64,000 bases of DNA from Dokdonella_A sp966248875 (GTDB lineage: Bacteria > Pseudomonadota > Gammaproteobacteria > Xanthomonadales > Rhodanobacteraceae), in contig CBINBI010000008.1 in the NCBI GenBank assembly GCA_966248875.1, positions 5,750-69,749 on the forward strand, in the 5' to 3' direction. The position numbers and the translations under genes are program-made. Positions 35,803-45,496 of the stretch are shown here, one piece after another. The notes beneath the pieces are model-generated. The model did no database searches. It had not been told where the DNA came from and saw only the letters and a list, made by a program, of their open reading frames with translations. Each line of letters begins with the position of its first letter. Within the stretch, counting starts at the first letter, position 1.

Positions 35803-38142
35803 ATGGCATACGCGAGAGTTCGTCATTTCAGCAGCGCGCTGGCTGTCACGCTGCTCTTCGGCACGGCTGGGGCCGCTGACCTGCCTCTGCCGATGCAGGT
35901 CGACAAGTCGGGCGGCGAGGACGAGGCCATCCGCCAGCGCATCGAGTGGTTCGAGCGCACGCGCGGGCTCGACGAGCACCCGGAGGCGCGAGCGCAGCGC
36001 GCACGCGAGGTCACGCGCCTGCGCCGGCAGGTCGCGTCCGGCGTGCCGGCGCTGCTCGCCGAGAAATCCTGGCAGCCGCTCGGTCCCGAAGGTATGACGA
36101 TGCTGGACTGGAACATGGGCCGGGTCATCGGCCGTGTCACGGCGCTTGCGGTCGATCCGAACGACGAGACGCACATGTTTCTCGGCGCCGCGGCCGGCGG
36201 CCTGTGGAAAACCACCGACGGCGGCGAGAGCTGGACGCAGTTGTTCGACACGATCGGCACCGAGAGCATCGGCTCGATCCTCATCGAAGACGGCAACCCC
36301 GACCACGTCTGGGTCGGCACGGGCGAGGCATTCGCCGGCTGCCTCGACTATTTCGGCATGGGACTCTTCTACTCGGCCGACGGCGGGCAGACCTTCGAGC
36401 CGCGCAACGGCAGCGGCGACACGGCCATGCCGCTGTCGTTCGTCACCGCGCTGGCGCAATCGCCCGCCGATCCGCAGGTGCTGCTCGCCGGCGGCCAGGG
36501 CCATTGCAACGAGAACGGGTCGTCCACCGGCGGCGGCCTCTATCGCACCGCCGACGGCGGGGCGACCTGGACAGAGGTGCTGAGCTCGAGCGGCGCGCGC
36601 GACATCCTCTTCGATCCCGCCGATCCGAACGTCGTGTATGCGCAGGCGCGCCTGAAAGGCATCTACAAGTCCACCGACGGCGGCGTCAACTGGACGCGCC
36701 TCGAGAACAACCTGCCGATCAATGCAGGGGCGGCCTATGGACGGCTCGCGATGGCGCCGAGCAATTCCTCGATCCTGTACGCGCTGCTAGGCCCGTCCAA
36801 CGGCTCGTCGCTGAAGCTCTATCGCAGCGACAACGCCGGCGACGACTGGACGCTCGTCAACGGCAACGCCTGCGAAGGCCAGTGCTATTACAACCTGACG
36901 CTCGACGTGCACCCGACCGACCCTGACCGCCTGCTCGTCGGCACGATCCGTCCCGCGCTCTCGATCAACGGCGGCACCACGCTGACGATCCTCACCAACG
37001 GCTGGGGTCCGCAGCAGGCCGTGCACCAGGACACGCACATCGTGCGTTTCTCGCGCAACGACGGCAACCGGTTCTGGGTCGGCAGCGACGGCGGCCTGTG
37101 GCGCAGCGACGACGGCGGCGGCACGTTCGTCAATCTCAACGCGAACCTCGAGATCACGCAGTTCTACGACATCGCGCTCGATCCCACCGATCCCAGCCGC
37201 GTCTACGGCGGAGCGCAGGACAACTCATCCTCGCGCCGCGCGGGCGAGCAGCTCTGGGACGTCACCGAGGTCACTGGCGACGGCTTCATGAACGCCGTCG
37301 ACGCGCACGACCCCAACCGCGTCTTCCAGACCAGCTATCCGAACAACGGCGCGATGGTCATCCTGTCGACGCACCGCGGAGAGCCGGACACGTTCGGCTG
37401 GGTCAGCCATGCGGGCCAGAACGCTTCCGAGCCGTTTCCGTGGGTGACGCCGCTCGTCACGGGAGCAGGCTCCGTCTTCGTCGGCTCCAACCGCGTCTAT
37501 CGCGCGACGATCGTCGACAATCCCGGCGCCTACAGCTGGACGGCCGCGTCGGACAACCTCACCGGCAACGACTCGGCCTCGATCAGCGTCCTCAGCGTCG
37601 CCGAGAACGCCGAGGACGGCACGCTGCGCATGTACGCCGGAACCTCGAACGGCAAGATCGCGACCACCGCGGACGCGCTCGCGGCAACGCCGGAATGGAT
37701 CGACCTCACCGGCAGCTATCCCGGCGGCAACGTTTCCGACATCGCCATTGATCCCGGCGATCTCACGCGCGTGTTCGTGACACGCAGCGTGTTCGCCGAG
37801 CCGCACCTGCTCCGCTCCACCGGCGGCGGCGACTGGGAACCCGTCGGCATCGGCCTCCCGATCATCCCTGCGAACAGCGTCGTGGTCGATCCGATCGACA
37901 GCCAGCGAATCTTCGTCGGCACCGACATCGGCGTTTACGAGAGCATCGACGGCGGCGAGACTTTTGCGCCGTTCATGACCGGCATGCCGCTCGGCATGGT
38001 CGTCACCGACCTCGAAATCGCCGCCGAGCCGCACACGCTCGTCGCTGCGACGTACGGACGCGGCGCGTGGACGATCGCGCTCGAAACTCCCGTGCTCGAT
38101 CGGATCTTCGGCGACGGCTTCGAATTGCCGGAGACGCCGTAG
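35803..38142 (+). CDS. Secreted BNR/sortilin-type beta-propeller protein with IFGDGFE tail
   Basis: 779 residues with a signal peptide (about 1-24). From about 95 to 755 there are many BNR/Asp-box blades of the type S/T-x-DGG-x-T/S-W (KTTDGGESWTQLF, RTADGGATWTEVL, KSTDGGVNWTRLE, ESIDGGETFAPF), probably two stacked propellers as in sortilin-like and xyloglucanase folds. No glycosidase catalytic residues can be assigned. The last residues (768-779) are IFGDGFELPETP, the recurrent tail discussed under findings. ATG 35803 follows TTGGGGA; the TTG two codons earlier is unlikely. No partner genes nearby; divergent from htpG. Confidence 0.85.
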   Translation: MAYARVRHFSSALAVTLLFGTAGAADLPLPMQVDKSGGEDEAIRQRIEWFERTRGLDEHPEARAQRAREVTRLRRQVASGVPALLAEKSWQPLGPEGMTMLDWNMGRVIGRVTALAVDPNDETHMFLGAAAGGLWKTTDGGESWTQLFDTIGTESIGSILIEDGNPDHVWVGTGEAFAGCLDYFGMGLFYSADGGQTFEPRNGSGDTAMPLSFVTALAQSPADPQVLLAGGQGHCNENGSSTGGGLYRTADGGATWTEVLSSSGARDILFDPADPNVVYAQARLKGIYKSTDGGVNWTRLENNLPINAGAAYGRLAMAPSNSSILYALLGPSNGSSLKLYRSDNAGDDWTLVNGNACEGQCYYNLTLDVHPTDPDRLLVGTIRPALSINGGTTLTILTNGWGPQQAVHQDTHIVRFSRNDGNRFWVGSDGGLWRSDDGGGTFVNLNANLEITQFYDIALDPTDPSRVYGGAQDNSSSRRAGEQLWDVTEVTGDGFMNAVDAHDPNRVFQTSYPNNGAMVILSTHRGEPDTFGWVSHAGQNASEPFPWVTPLVTGAGSVFVGSNRVYRATIVDNPGAYSWTAASDNLTGNDSASISVLSVAENAEDGTLRMYAGTSNGKIATTADALAATPEWIDLTGSYPGGNVSDIAIDPGDLTRVFVTRSVFAEPHLLRSTGGGDWEPVGIGLPIIPANSVVVDPIDSQRIFVGTDIGVYESIDGGETFAPFMTGMPLGMVVTDLEIAAEPHTLVAATYGRGAWTIALETPVLDRIFGDGFELPETP

Positions 38143-38176
38143 CGCGGTGGTCGTACCCGGCGCCGCGTTCCGAGTG

Positions 38177-38213
38177 CCCTCACCCTGCCCTTTCCCGCAA
38201 GCAGGAGAGGGGA
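38177..38213. repeat. CCCTCACCCTG...hairpin intergenic repeat
   Basis: A ccctcaccctg lead followed by an imperfect ctttcccgc/gcaggagagg hairpin. Copies with better-conserved stems are at 61617-61665, 62271-62320 and 62351-62393. It is located 35 bases past the BNR gene stop. Confidence 0.7.
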
Positions 38214-38375
38214 AACTCACGATCGCGCGAGTTCCGCCGCTCACGAGAACCCCATTTCGGAGCGTGCTTCATTTGAAAAATGCGGCCAGGATGGCCGCTT
38301 CTGGACCATCCGACGCTGCCACGCCCTCGGTAACAAACGCGACGAATACCGAAGCAGCGATTCAGGACGAATCGC

Positions 38376-38411
38376 AAAAATAACGAAGCGGCCGTCGTTG
38401 CCGACGGCCGC
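38376..38411 (-). terminator. Rho-independent terminator of the rpsP-rimM-trmD-rplS operon
   Basis: Minus strand: a perfect ten-pair stem (38411-38402 with 38397-38388, sequence gcggccgtcg) and a four-base loop, then ttcgttaTTTTT. About 95 bases after the rplS stop. The rest of the 38143-38504 interval holds only the repeat at 38177-38213. Confidence 0.85.
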
Positions 38412-38504
38412 CCCGGACGAGGAGCAAAAGACGCGACTCGATTGCTCCAAGACGAATCTTTCGCCGGCGCCGCTCCGTGCAGGACGAAGCGACCCGGTTT
38501 TGAA

Positions 38505-38879
38505 TCAACCCGCTTCGCTATCGGTGCTCGCGGCGCCGAGGTTTTCCTTGATGCGCGCCTTCTTGCCTTCGAGGCCGCGCAGGTAATAGAGCTTCGCGCC
38601 GCGCACCTTGCCGCGGCGCTTGACCACGACCGAATCGATCGCAGGGCTGTGCGACTGGAACACGCGCTCGACGCCGGTGCCGTGCGAGATCTTGCGCACG
38701 GTGAACGCCGAGTTGAGGCCCGCGTTCTTGCGCGCGATGACGACGCCTTCGTAGGCCTGCACGCGCTCGCGATTGCCTTCCTTGACCTTGACGTTGACGA
38801 TCACCGTGTCGCCGGGGCTGAACTCCGGCAGCTTGCGGGTCATCTGCGCGGCTTCGAACTGCTGAATGAGATTGCTCAT
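38505..38879 (-). CDS. rplS: 50S ribosomal protein L19
   Basis: 124 residues. Family marks: MSNLIQQFEAAQ, PGDTVIVNVKVKEGNRERVQAYEGVV and FTVRKISHGTGVERVFQSHSP, then VVKRRGKVRGAKLYYLR. L19 sits at the 30S-50S interface. Last gene of the four-gene leftward operon. ATG 38879 is chosen by homology over 38891. The C-terminus (NLGAASTDSEAG) is slightly extended relative to E. coli. Confidence 0.97.
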   Translation of the reverse strand: MSNLIQQFEAAQMTRKLPEFSPGDTVIVNVKVKEGNRERVQAYEGVVIARKNAGLNSAFTVRKISHGTGVERVFQSHSPAIDSVVVKRRGKVRGAKLYYLRGLEGKKARIKENLGAASTDSEAG

Positions 38880-38924
38880 GACGCTCACCAATTAAGAATC
38901 CTGTGTCTTCGCTCGCAGGCCGCG

Positions 38925-39695
38925 CTAGCAAGCCTGATCCTTCCTGTCCGCCCGCAGAGCCTCGAAATACTCGCGGCGAAATTCATCCAGCAGCGCGCGC
39001 GCTTCCTTGTCTGCTTCGACGTGCGCCAGCAGGTCCGGCCGCCGCAGCCACGTCCTGCCCAGCGACTGCTTCCGGCGCCAGCGTCGGATCGCCGCGTGAT
39101 CGCCCGAAAGCAGCACCGCCGGCACCTCGCCCCAGGCGTCGCGCTCGGGACGCGTGTAGTGCGGACAATCGAGCAGCCCGTCCGAGAACGAGTCCTGCTC
39201 GGCCGACTCCGCGTCGTTGAGCGCGCCTTCCTGCAGGCGCCCGACCGCGTCGATCACGATCGCCGCCGCCAGCTCGCCGCCGGAGATCACGTAGTCGCCG
39301 ATCGAGATTTCCTCGTCGACCGCGTGCTCCAGGAAGCGCTCGTCGATGCCTTCGTACCGGCCGCACAGAAGGAGCAGCTTCTCCCTCCGTGCGAGCTCTT
39401 CCACTTTCCGTTGCGTGAGCCGCGCTCCCTGCGGGCTCAGGTAAATCGCTTTTTCCGGACCACCCGCCGCGCGCACCGCATCCAGCGCACGCCTGAGCGG
39501 GTCGATCATCATCACCATCCCGGGACCGCCGCCGTACGGCCGCTCGTCGGCCGACCGGTAGTTGTCCTGGTCGAAATCGCGCGGGTTCCACGTCGCGATC
39601 TCGATCAGTCCTCGCGCCTTCGCGCGTCCGACCACGCCGAGCTCGGCCGCGGTGCGGATGAAATCCGGAAACAGCGTGATGACGTCGATGCGCAT
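38925..39695 (-). CDS. trmD: tRNA (guanine-37-N1)-methyltransferase
   Basis: 256 residues, SPOUT-class knotted methyltransferase that makes m1G37 and prevents frameshifting. Visible: MRIDVITLFPDFI, RPYGGGPGMVMM, YLSPQGARLTQ, LLLLCGRYEGIDERF (knot and SAM site) and EISIGDYVISGGELAA. ATG 39695 has ACGGAG at good spacing; the longer frame upstream is non-coding. Third gene of the operon, 80 bases after rimM. Confidence 0.97.
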   Translation of the reverse strand: MRIDVITLFPDFIRTAAELGVVGRAKARGLIEIATWNPRDFDQDNYRSADERPYGGGPGMVMMIDPLRRALDAVRAAGGPEKAIYLSPQGARLTQRKVEELARREKLLLLCGRYEGIDERFLEHAVDEEISIGDYVISGGELAAAIVIDAVGRLQEGALNDAESAEQDSFSDGLLDCPHYTRPERDAWGEVPAVLLSGDHAAIRRWRRKQSLGRTWLRRPDLLAHVEADKEARALLDEFRREYFEALRADRKDQAC

Positions 39696-39776
39696 CGCGC
39701 GGCTCCGTTGTTCGTGCATTCGTCCATGAACGCGAGGATCAAGCAGCGGGCGTCCTGCCCGCACTTCTCAATAACT

Positions 39777-40322
39777 TCAGAACTCGGGATCCCAGTCGAC
39801 CGTGATGCGCCCCGACTCGAGATCCACGGTTTTCACGTAGTCGCCTGTCACGAACGGGATCAGCCGCTCGCGCTCACCGTCCTTCACCACCAGCACGTCG
39901 TTCGCACCGGTCGCGACGAGGTGCGAAACCCTGCCGAGCATCGCGCCTTCGACGGTGACGATCTCGAGTCCTTCGAGATCGGCCCAGTAGTACTCGCCTT
40001 CCTTCGATCGGGGCAGCGCCGAGCGCCGGACCCAGATCTCGCTGCCGACGAATCGCGCGGCCGCGTCGCGGTCCGCGATTCCCGGCAGCTTCGCGACAAC
40101 GCCCTTGCCTTGGGCGCGTCCGCGGCAGCCGCCGATCTCGCTTTCGCCCGACACGGATTTCAGCAGCCAGGGCTGATAGCTGAAGATCCGCGTCCTCGGC
40201 TCGGTGTACGACTCGAGCTTGACCTCGCCCCGCACACCGGACAATCCGACGATCCTGCCCACGAGGACCCACTTCTCGCCCGCACCCGTGCGCGGCGGCG
40301 ATGCGTCGGCCGACCCGCTCAC
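39777..40322 (-). CDS. rimM: 16S rRNA processing protein RimM
   Basis: 181 residues; helps maturation of the 30S head by binding S19. N-terminal beta-barrel with VLVGRIVGLSGVRGEVKLES and C-terminal PRC-barrel with YYWADLEGLEIVTVEG, ANDVLVVKDGERERLIPF and the terminal ITVDWDPEF. The first 16 residues (SGSADASPPRTGAGE) are a variable extension. Five bases separate it from the rpsP stop. Confidence 0.96.
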   Translation of the reverse strand: MSGSADASPPRTGAGEKWVLVGRIVGLSGVRGEVKLESYTEPRTRIFSYQPWLLKSVSGESEIGGCRGRAQGKGVVAKLPGIADRDAAARFVGSEIWVRRSALPRSKEGEYYWADLEGLEIVTVEGAMLGRVSHLVATGANDVLVVKDGERERLIPFVTGDYVKTVDLESGRITVDWDPEF

Positions 40323-40327
40323 GCGGA

Positions 40328-40579
40328 TCAGGCGGCTTTGCGGGTCGCTTCCTTGTAAAGCGACTTCACCTTTTCCGTCATCTGTGCGCCCTTTTCGACC
40401 CAGGACTTGGCCTTGGCGGTGTCGAATTCCAGGCGCACGTCCTTGCCCGAGGCGATCGGGTTGAAATAGCCCAGGCGCTCGATGTTGCGGCCGTCGCGCG
40501 CATTGCGCTCGTCGGTCACGACGATGTGGTAGAACGGCCGCTTCTTGGCGCCGCCACGGGACAGGCGAATCTTGACCAT
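40328..40579 (-). CDS. rpsP: 30S ribosomal protein S16
   Basis: 83 residues, standard length. MVKIRLSRGGAKKRPFYHIVV and the IERLGYFNP segment are diagnostic; the end VKSLYKEATRKAA is typical. First gene of the operon. ATG 40579 is chosen over 40585 by homology. Confidence 0.98.
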   Translation of the reverse strand: MVKIRLSRGGAKKRPFYHIVVTDERNARDGRNIERLGYFNPIASGKDVRLEFDTAKAKSWVEKGAQMTEKVKSLYKEATRKAA

Positions 40580-40655
40580 TTGCAAGTCTCTGAACTAACT
40601 GGAAATTCTTGGGCGTCGCGCCGATGAGGCCGGGCGCCGCCGAGGGGAGCCGCGT

Positions 40656-40661
40656 ATTGTA
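40656..40661 (-). promoter_or_regulatory. Likely -10 element of the rpsP operon promoter
   Basis: Minus strand TACAAT, five of six matches to TATAAT, 77 bases before rpsP. Upstream is an AT-rich patch (ctctttattttc) unusual for this genome that may act as a weak -35 or UP element; no good TTGACA match at 17 bases. Confidence 0.5.
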
Positions 40662-40756
40662 GCGGAACGCAACCGAAAATAAAGAGCTGTCGCGGACTTA
40701 CGCCGCTGCCGGCTCGACGATGGAGGCGAAGCCCTCTGGATCGTCACCCACATAGC

Positions 40757-40851
40757 CACATAGGATGGGCTTCAACCCACCGGCGACCCGATGACGGAAC
40801 GGCTGTGTCTCGCGAGAACAAAAAGCGGTGGGCTGAAGCCCACCCTATGTG
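40757..40851. repeat. Inverted pair of 26-base GGGTGGGCT-type repeats
   Basis: Arms 40757-40782 and 40826-40851 are inverted copies with 24 of 26 positions matching; each arm is itself a short palindrome (tgggcttcaaccca and tgggctgaagccca). The loop is 43 bases. The element fills much of the otherwise empty 40662-40894 interval between rpsP and the acetyltransferase gene. It may act as a bidirectional transcription stop. Confidence 0.75.
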
Positions 40852-40894
40852 CCGCTCGAGCTGACCGGCGAGCAGCCGAAGGCGTTGGTCTTGG

Positions 40895-41380
40895 TCAAAC
40901 GCCGAGCCGCCGCTTCATGAAAATCGTGCCTTCGGGCGCGGCGTAGTAAGGCTCGCAGGACACAAATCCGAGTTTGCGATAAAGCCCGATCGCATCCTGC
41001 ATCGACGGCAGCGTGTCGAGCCGAAGCTCCGCGTAGCCGAGCTTTCTGCCCTCGTCGATGATCGCCTCGGCCAGCGCACGCCCGAGGCCGAGCCCGCGGC
41101 CTTCCGGCGTGACGAAGAGACGCTTCATCTCGCAGCAGCCGGGCGCGTGCATCGCGCGCAGCGCGACGCAGCCGATCGCGGCAGCGTTTCCATCGCGGGC
41201 AATCAGCAGCTGTCCACCCGGCGGCGCGTACCTGCCGGGCAGCGAAGCGACTTCGCTCGCGAAATCCTGATACGAAAGATCGACGCCGATGTGCGATTCG
41301 TAGGCCCTGAACAGGCGCGCGATGTCCGGCATGTCGCGCGCCTCGGCGGGCGCGATCGTGAATCCGGCAAAGGCGATCAT
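40895..41380 (-). CDS. GNAT family N-acetyltransferase
   Basis: 161 residues, single GNAT domain. Acetyl-CoA loop in MKRLFVTPEGRGLGLGRALAEAI, then LRLDTLPSMQDAIGLYRKLGF, and the tail EPYYAAPEGTIFMKRRL. This arrangement (MKRLFV, LDTLPSMQ, YYxxP) is common to a subgroup acting on small amines or amino acids; substrate unknown. It follows ffh by 19 bases on the same strand and is likely co-transcribed. Confidence 0.9.
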   Translation of the reverse strand: MIAFAGFTIAPAEARDMPDIARLFRAYESHIGVDLSYQDFASEVASLPGRYAPPGGQLLIARDGNAAAIGCVALRAMHAPGCCEMKRLFVTPEGRGLGLGRALAEAIIDEGRKLGYAELRLDTLPSMQDAIGLYRKLGFVSCEPYYAAPEGTIFMKRRLGV

Positions 41381-41399
41381 GGCGCGCGCGCCGGGCGGA

Positions 41400-42770
<1,371 letters not shown>

Positions 42771-42903
42771 GGCCGGAAAAGTGCAGAAACGGACGCGAAG
42801 TATATCAGCGGCGCATCGGCGGCCCGCGCGCGGGATGTCCCGCTCGCCTGCGCCGCGATGCCGCGTCGTTCCGCGCCGCGGAGCGCCGTGCGACACTAAC
42901 GGA

Positions 42904-43701
42904 ATGGTCGCCGCATCCGCCCTGCTCGCCGTCGTCGCCTATCTCGCCGCGGCGGCCTGTCTCGTGCTGCCGCTGGTCGACCGGCCGGCGCCGCGGCGAC
43001 CCGTCGCGCTCGGCCTCGCGGCCATCGCGGTGGCGCTGCACCTCGCGATGACGCTGGGCATGCATCAGGGCGGCGTCAGCCTGCATTTCTTCGCCGCGCT
43101 GTCGCTGGTCGCGCTGGTGGTTGCCGCGCTCACCCTGCTCGTCAACCTGTTCCGCCCGGTCGCGGGGCTCGGCGTGATCGTGTTTCCGCTGGCGGCGCTG
43201 CTGCTCGCCGTGGACACCTGGCTTGCGCCGTCCACCGCACCCTTGCCGATCGAATGGCAGATCAAGCTGCACGTCGCGTTCGCGCTGCTCGGCTACGGCA
43301 TGCTCAGCATCGCGGCGCTGCTCGCGATCCTGCTCGCGCTGCAGGAGCGTGCGCTGCGCAAGCACCGGCTCGATTCCGGCCTGATCCGCGCGCTGCCGCC
43401 GCTCACGCTGACCGAAGCGCTGATGTTCCGCCTGATCGGCGCCGGCTTCGTGCTGCTGACGCTGACGCTGCTCTCGGGCGTGCTGTTCGTCGACAACCTG
43501 TTCGCGCAGCACCTGGTGCAGAAGACCGTGCTCTCGATCGCGGCGTGGCTCGTGTTCGGGGTTCTCCTGTTCGGGCGCTGGCGCTGGGGCTGGCGCGGCC
43601 GGCGCGCGGTGCGCCTCACGCTGGCCGGCATGGTCATTCTGCTGCTGGCCTTCTTCGGCTCGAAGTTCGTGTTCGAAGTGCTGCTGCACCGCACGCCATG
43701 A
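42904..43701 (+). CDS. ypjD: YpjD/CcsA-like cytochrome c assembly family membrane protein
   Basis: 265 residues with eight predicted helices. The CcsA/CcmC-like core is IEWQIKLHVAFALLGYGMLSIAALLAILLALQE, with LDSGLIRALPPLTLTEALMFRLI and VLSIAAWLVFGVLLFGRWRWGWRG. Family histidines are present in IKLHVAF and at HLVQK; the WWD-type haem loop of true CcsA is absent, as usual for YpjD. Function is not established. Overlaps the next gene by four bases (ATGA). Confidence 0.9.
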   Translation: MVAASALLAVVAYLAAAACLVLPLVDRPAPRRPVALGLAAIAVALHLAMTLGMHQGGVSLHFFAALSLVALVVAALTLLVNLFRPVAGLGVIVFPLAALLLAVDTWLAPSTAPLPIEWQIKLHVAFALLGYGMLSIAALLAILLALQERALRKHRLDSGLIRALPPLTLTEALMFRLIGAGFVLLTLTLLSGVLFVDNLFAQHLVQKTVLSIAAWLVFGVLLFGRWRWGWRGRRAVRLTLAGMVILLLAFFGSKFVFEVLLHRTP

Positions 43702-44174
43702 CATCGACGATCCGGCTGAAGCGCGTCTACGAGAAGCCCGCCGCGGGCGACGGCTTCCGCATCCTCGTCGACCGGCTATGGCCGCGCGGCGTCGCCAAGG
43801 CGGAGGCGCACATCGACGCGTGGCTCAAATCGACGGCGCCGAGCACGGAGCTCAGGCAGTGGTTCGGCCACGATCCCGCGAAGTGGGACGAATTCCGGCG
43901 GCGCTACACGGCCGAGCTGAAGCAGCATCCGGATGCGGTCGCCGAGCTGCGCGCCCTCGTCGCAGGAAAGAAGAACGTCACCTTCGTCTTCAGCGAGCGC
44001 GACACGGAGCACACGCACGCCATCGTGCTGAAGGAATTCATCTCACGCGGCGCGCACGAGCCCGCGCCTGCGAAGAAGGCCGCGCGGACGGTCGCGAAGC
44101 AAGCCGACGCGAAAAAACCTAAGAAGCGGCCGCGCCCAGCGCCTCGGAAAGCCGCTCGACGCCGGTCACGCTGA
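43698..44174 (+). CDS. DUF488 family protein (YeaO-like) with basic C-terminal tail
   Basis: 158 residues. Residues 1-116 are a DUF488 domain: IRLKRVYEKPAAGDGFRILVDRLWPRGVAKAEAHID, LRQWFGHDPAKWDEFRRRY and VTFVFSERDTEHTHAIVL. Its function is unknown. Residues about 117-158 are an added tail of Ala, Lys, Pro and Arg that normal DUF488 proteins (about 115-120 residues) lack. The tail coding region runs 56 bases into the convergent radA gene. It may bind nucleic acid or merely reflect loss of an earlier stop. Confidence 0.87.
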   Translation: MTSTIRLKRVYEKPAAGDGFRILVDRLWPRGVAKAEAHIDAWLKSTAPSTELRQWFGHDPAKWDEFRRRYTAELKQHPDAVAELRALVAGKKNVTFVFSERDTEHTHAIVLKEFISRGAHEPAPAKKAARTVAKQADAKKPKKRPRPAPRKAARRRSR

Positions 44175-45492
44175 GATCGCCGATCTGCCCGCGCTTGGGC
44201 GCATTCGCCTTCGGCACGATGGCGCGCACGAAGCCGTGCGTCGCCGCCTCGCGCAGACGTTCCTCGCCGTTCGGCACCGGCCGGATCTCACCCGAAAGGC
44301 CCACCTCACCGAACGCGACGAGCTTCTCGGGCAGCGGCCGGTCGCGGAAGCTCGATAGCACGGCGAGCAGCACCGGCAGATCGGCCGCCGTCTCCTGCAC
44401 GCGGATGCCGCCGACCACGTTGACGAACACGTCCTGATCGTAAACGGCCGCGCCGCCGTGCCGGTGCAGCACCGCGAGCAGCATCGCCAGCCGGTTCTGC
44501 TCCAGGCCGAGCGCGACGCGCCGCGGATTGCCCAGCGAAGACTGGTCGACCAGCGCCTGCACCTCGACCAGCAGCGGACGGGTGCCTTCGCGCGTGACCA
44601 TGACCGCGCTGCCCGCGGTCGGCTGCGCGTGCGCGGACAGGAAAATCGCCGAAGGATTCGGCACCTCGCGCAGGCCCTTGTCGCCCATCGCGAACACGCC
44701 GAGCTCGTTGACCGCGCCGAAGCGGTTCTTGAACGCGCGCAGCACGCGGAACCGGCTGCCGGCCTCGCCCTCGAAATAGAGCACCGCGTCGACCATGTGC
44801 TCCAGCACGCGGGGGCCCGCGATGCCGCCCTCCTTCGTCACATGCCCGACCAGGAAGACGCTCGTGCCGGTTTCCTTGGCGAAGCGCACCAGCCGCGCCG
44901 CGGATTCGCGCACCTGGCTCACCGATCCCGGCGCCGCGGTGAGAAGCTCGGTCCAGATGGTCTGGATCGAGTCGATGATCAGCACGTCGGGTTTCGCGTT
45001 CGCAGCCTCGGCGAGGATGCGCTCGATCGAGGTTTCGGCCAGCGCCTCCAGACCATCGAGCGCGATGCCGAGCCGCTTCCCGCGCGATGCGACCTGCGCA
45101 AGGCTTTCCTCGCCGGTGACGTAGAGCCCGCGCACGCGCCGGCCGATGGCGCCCAGCATCTGCAGCAGCAGCGTCGACTTGCCGATACCGGGATCGCCGC
45201 CGATCAGCACAACCGAGCCCGACACGAGCCCGCCGCCGAGCACGCGGTCCAGCTCGGCGATGCCCGTCGCCTCGCGCCGCTCCGCCTCGGCGGCCACGGT
45301 CGCGAGCTTGGTGATCTTCGCGGCGTCCGTATTGCCCGCGTAGCTCCCGCGCGGATTCGCCGCCGCCTTCGCCGGCAGCACGGTGATTTCGCTCAGCGTG
45401 TTCCACGCGCCGCACTCGACGCACTGCCCCTGCCACTTCGAGTGCTCGGCGCCGCAGTCGGCGCAGACGTAGGCGGTCTTGGCCTTAGCCAT
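44119..45492 (-). CDS. radA: DNA repair protein RadA
   Basis: 457 residues, branch-migration helicase acting with RecA. N-terminal zinc finger CADCGAEHSKWQGQCVECGAW; RecA-like core with Walker A GGDPGIGKST; the RadA-specific KNRFG motif in FKNRFGAVNELGVF; C-terminal Lon-protease-like domain with VNVVGGIRVQETAADLPVLLA and FGEVGLSGEIRPV. All key motifs are intact. Followed four bases later by vapC on the same strand. Confidence 0.97.
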   Translation of the reverse strand: MAKAKTAYVCADCGAEHSKWQGQCVECGAWNTLSEITVLPAKAAANPRGSYAGNTDAAKITKLATVAAEAERREATGIAELDRVLGGGLVSGSVVLIGGDPGIGKSTLLLQMLGAIGRRVRGLYVTGEESLAQVASRGKRLGIALDGLEALAETSIERILAEAANAKPDVLIIDSIQTIWTELLTAAPGSVSQVRESAARLVRFAKETGTSVFLVGHVTKEGGIAGPRVLEHMVDAVLYFEGEAGSRFRVLRAFKNRFGAVNELGVFAMGDKGLREVPNPSAIFLSAHAQPTAGSAVMVTREGTRPLLVEVQALVDQSSLGNPRRVALGLEQNRLAMLLAVLHRHGGAAVYDQDVFVNVVGGIRVQETAADLPVLLAVLSSFRDRPLPEKLVAFGEVGLSGEIRPVPNGEERLREAATHGFVRAIVPKANAPKRGQIGDLSVTGVERLSEALGAAAS

Positions 45493-45496
45493 GGCG

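Noticed and set aside
33608..36504. N-terminal extension of htpG up to 36504 as a 909-codon gene
   Set aside because: The extra 286 codons lie antisense to the BNR protein and lack similarity; HtpG starts at 35646 after a GGAGG site.
40757..40851. CRISPR repeat-spacer unit
   Set aside because: Only two inverted arms with one 43-base centre and no cas genes; it is an inverted repeat, not an array.
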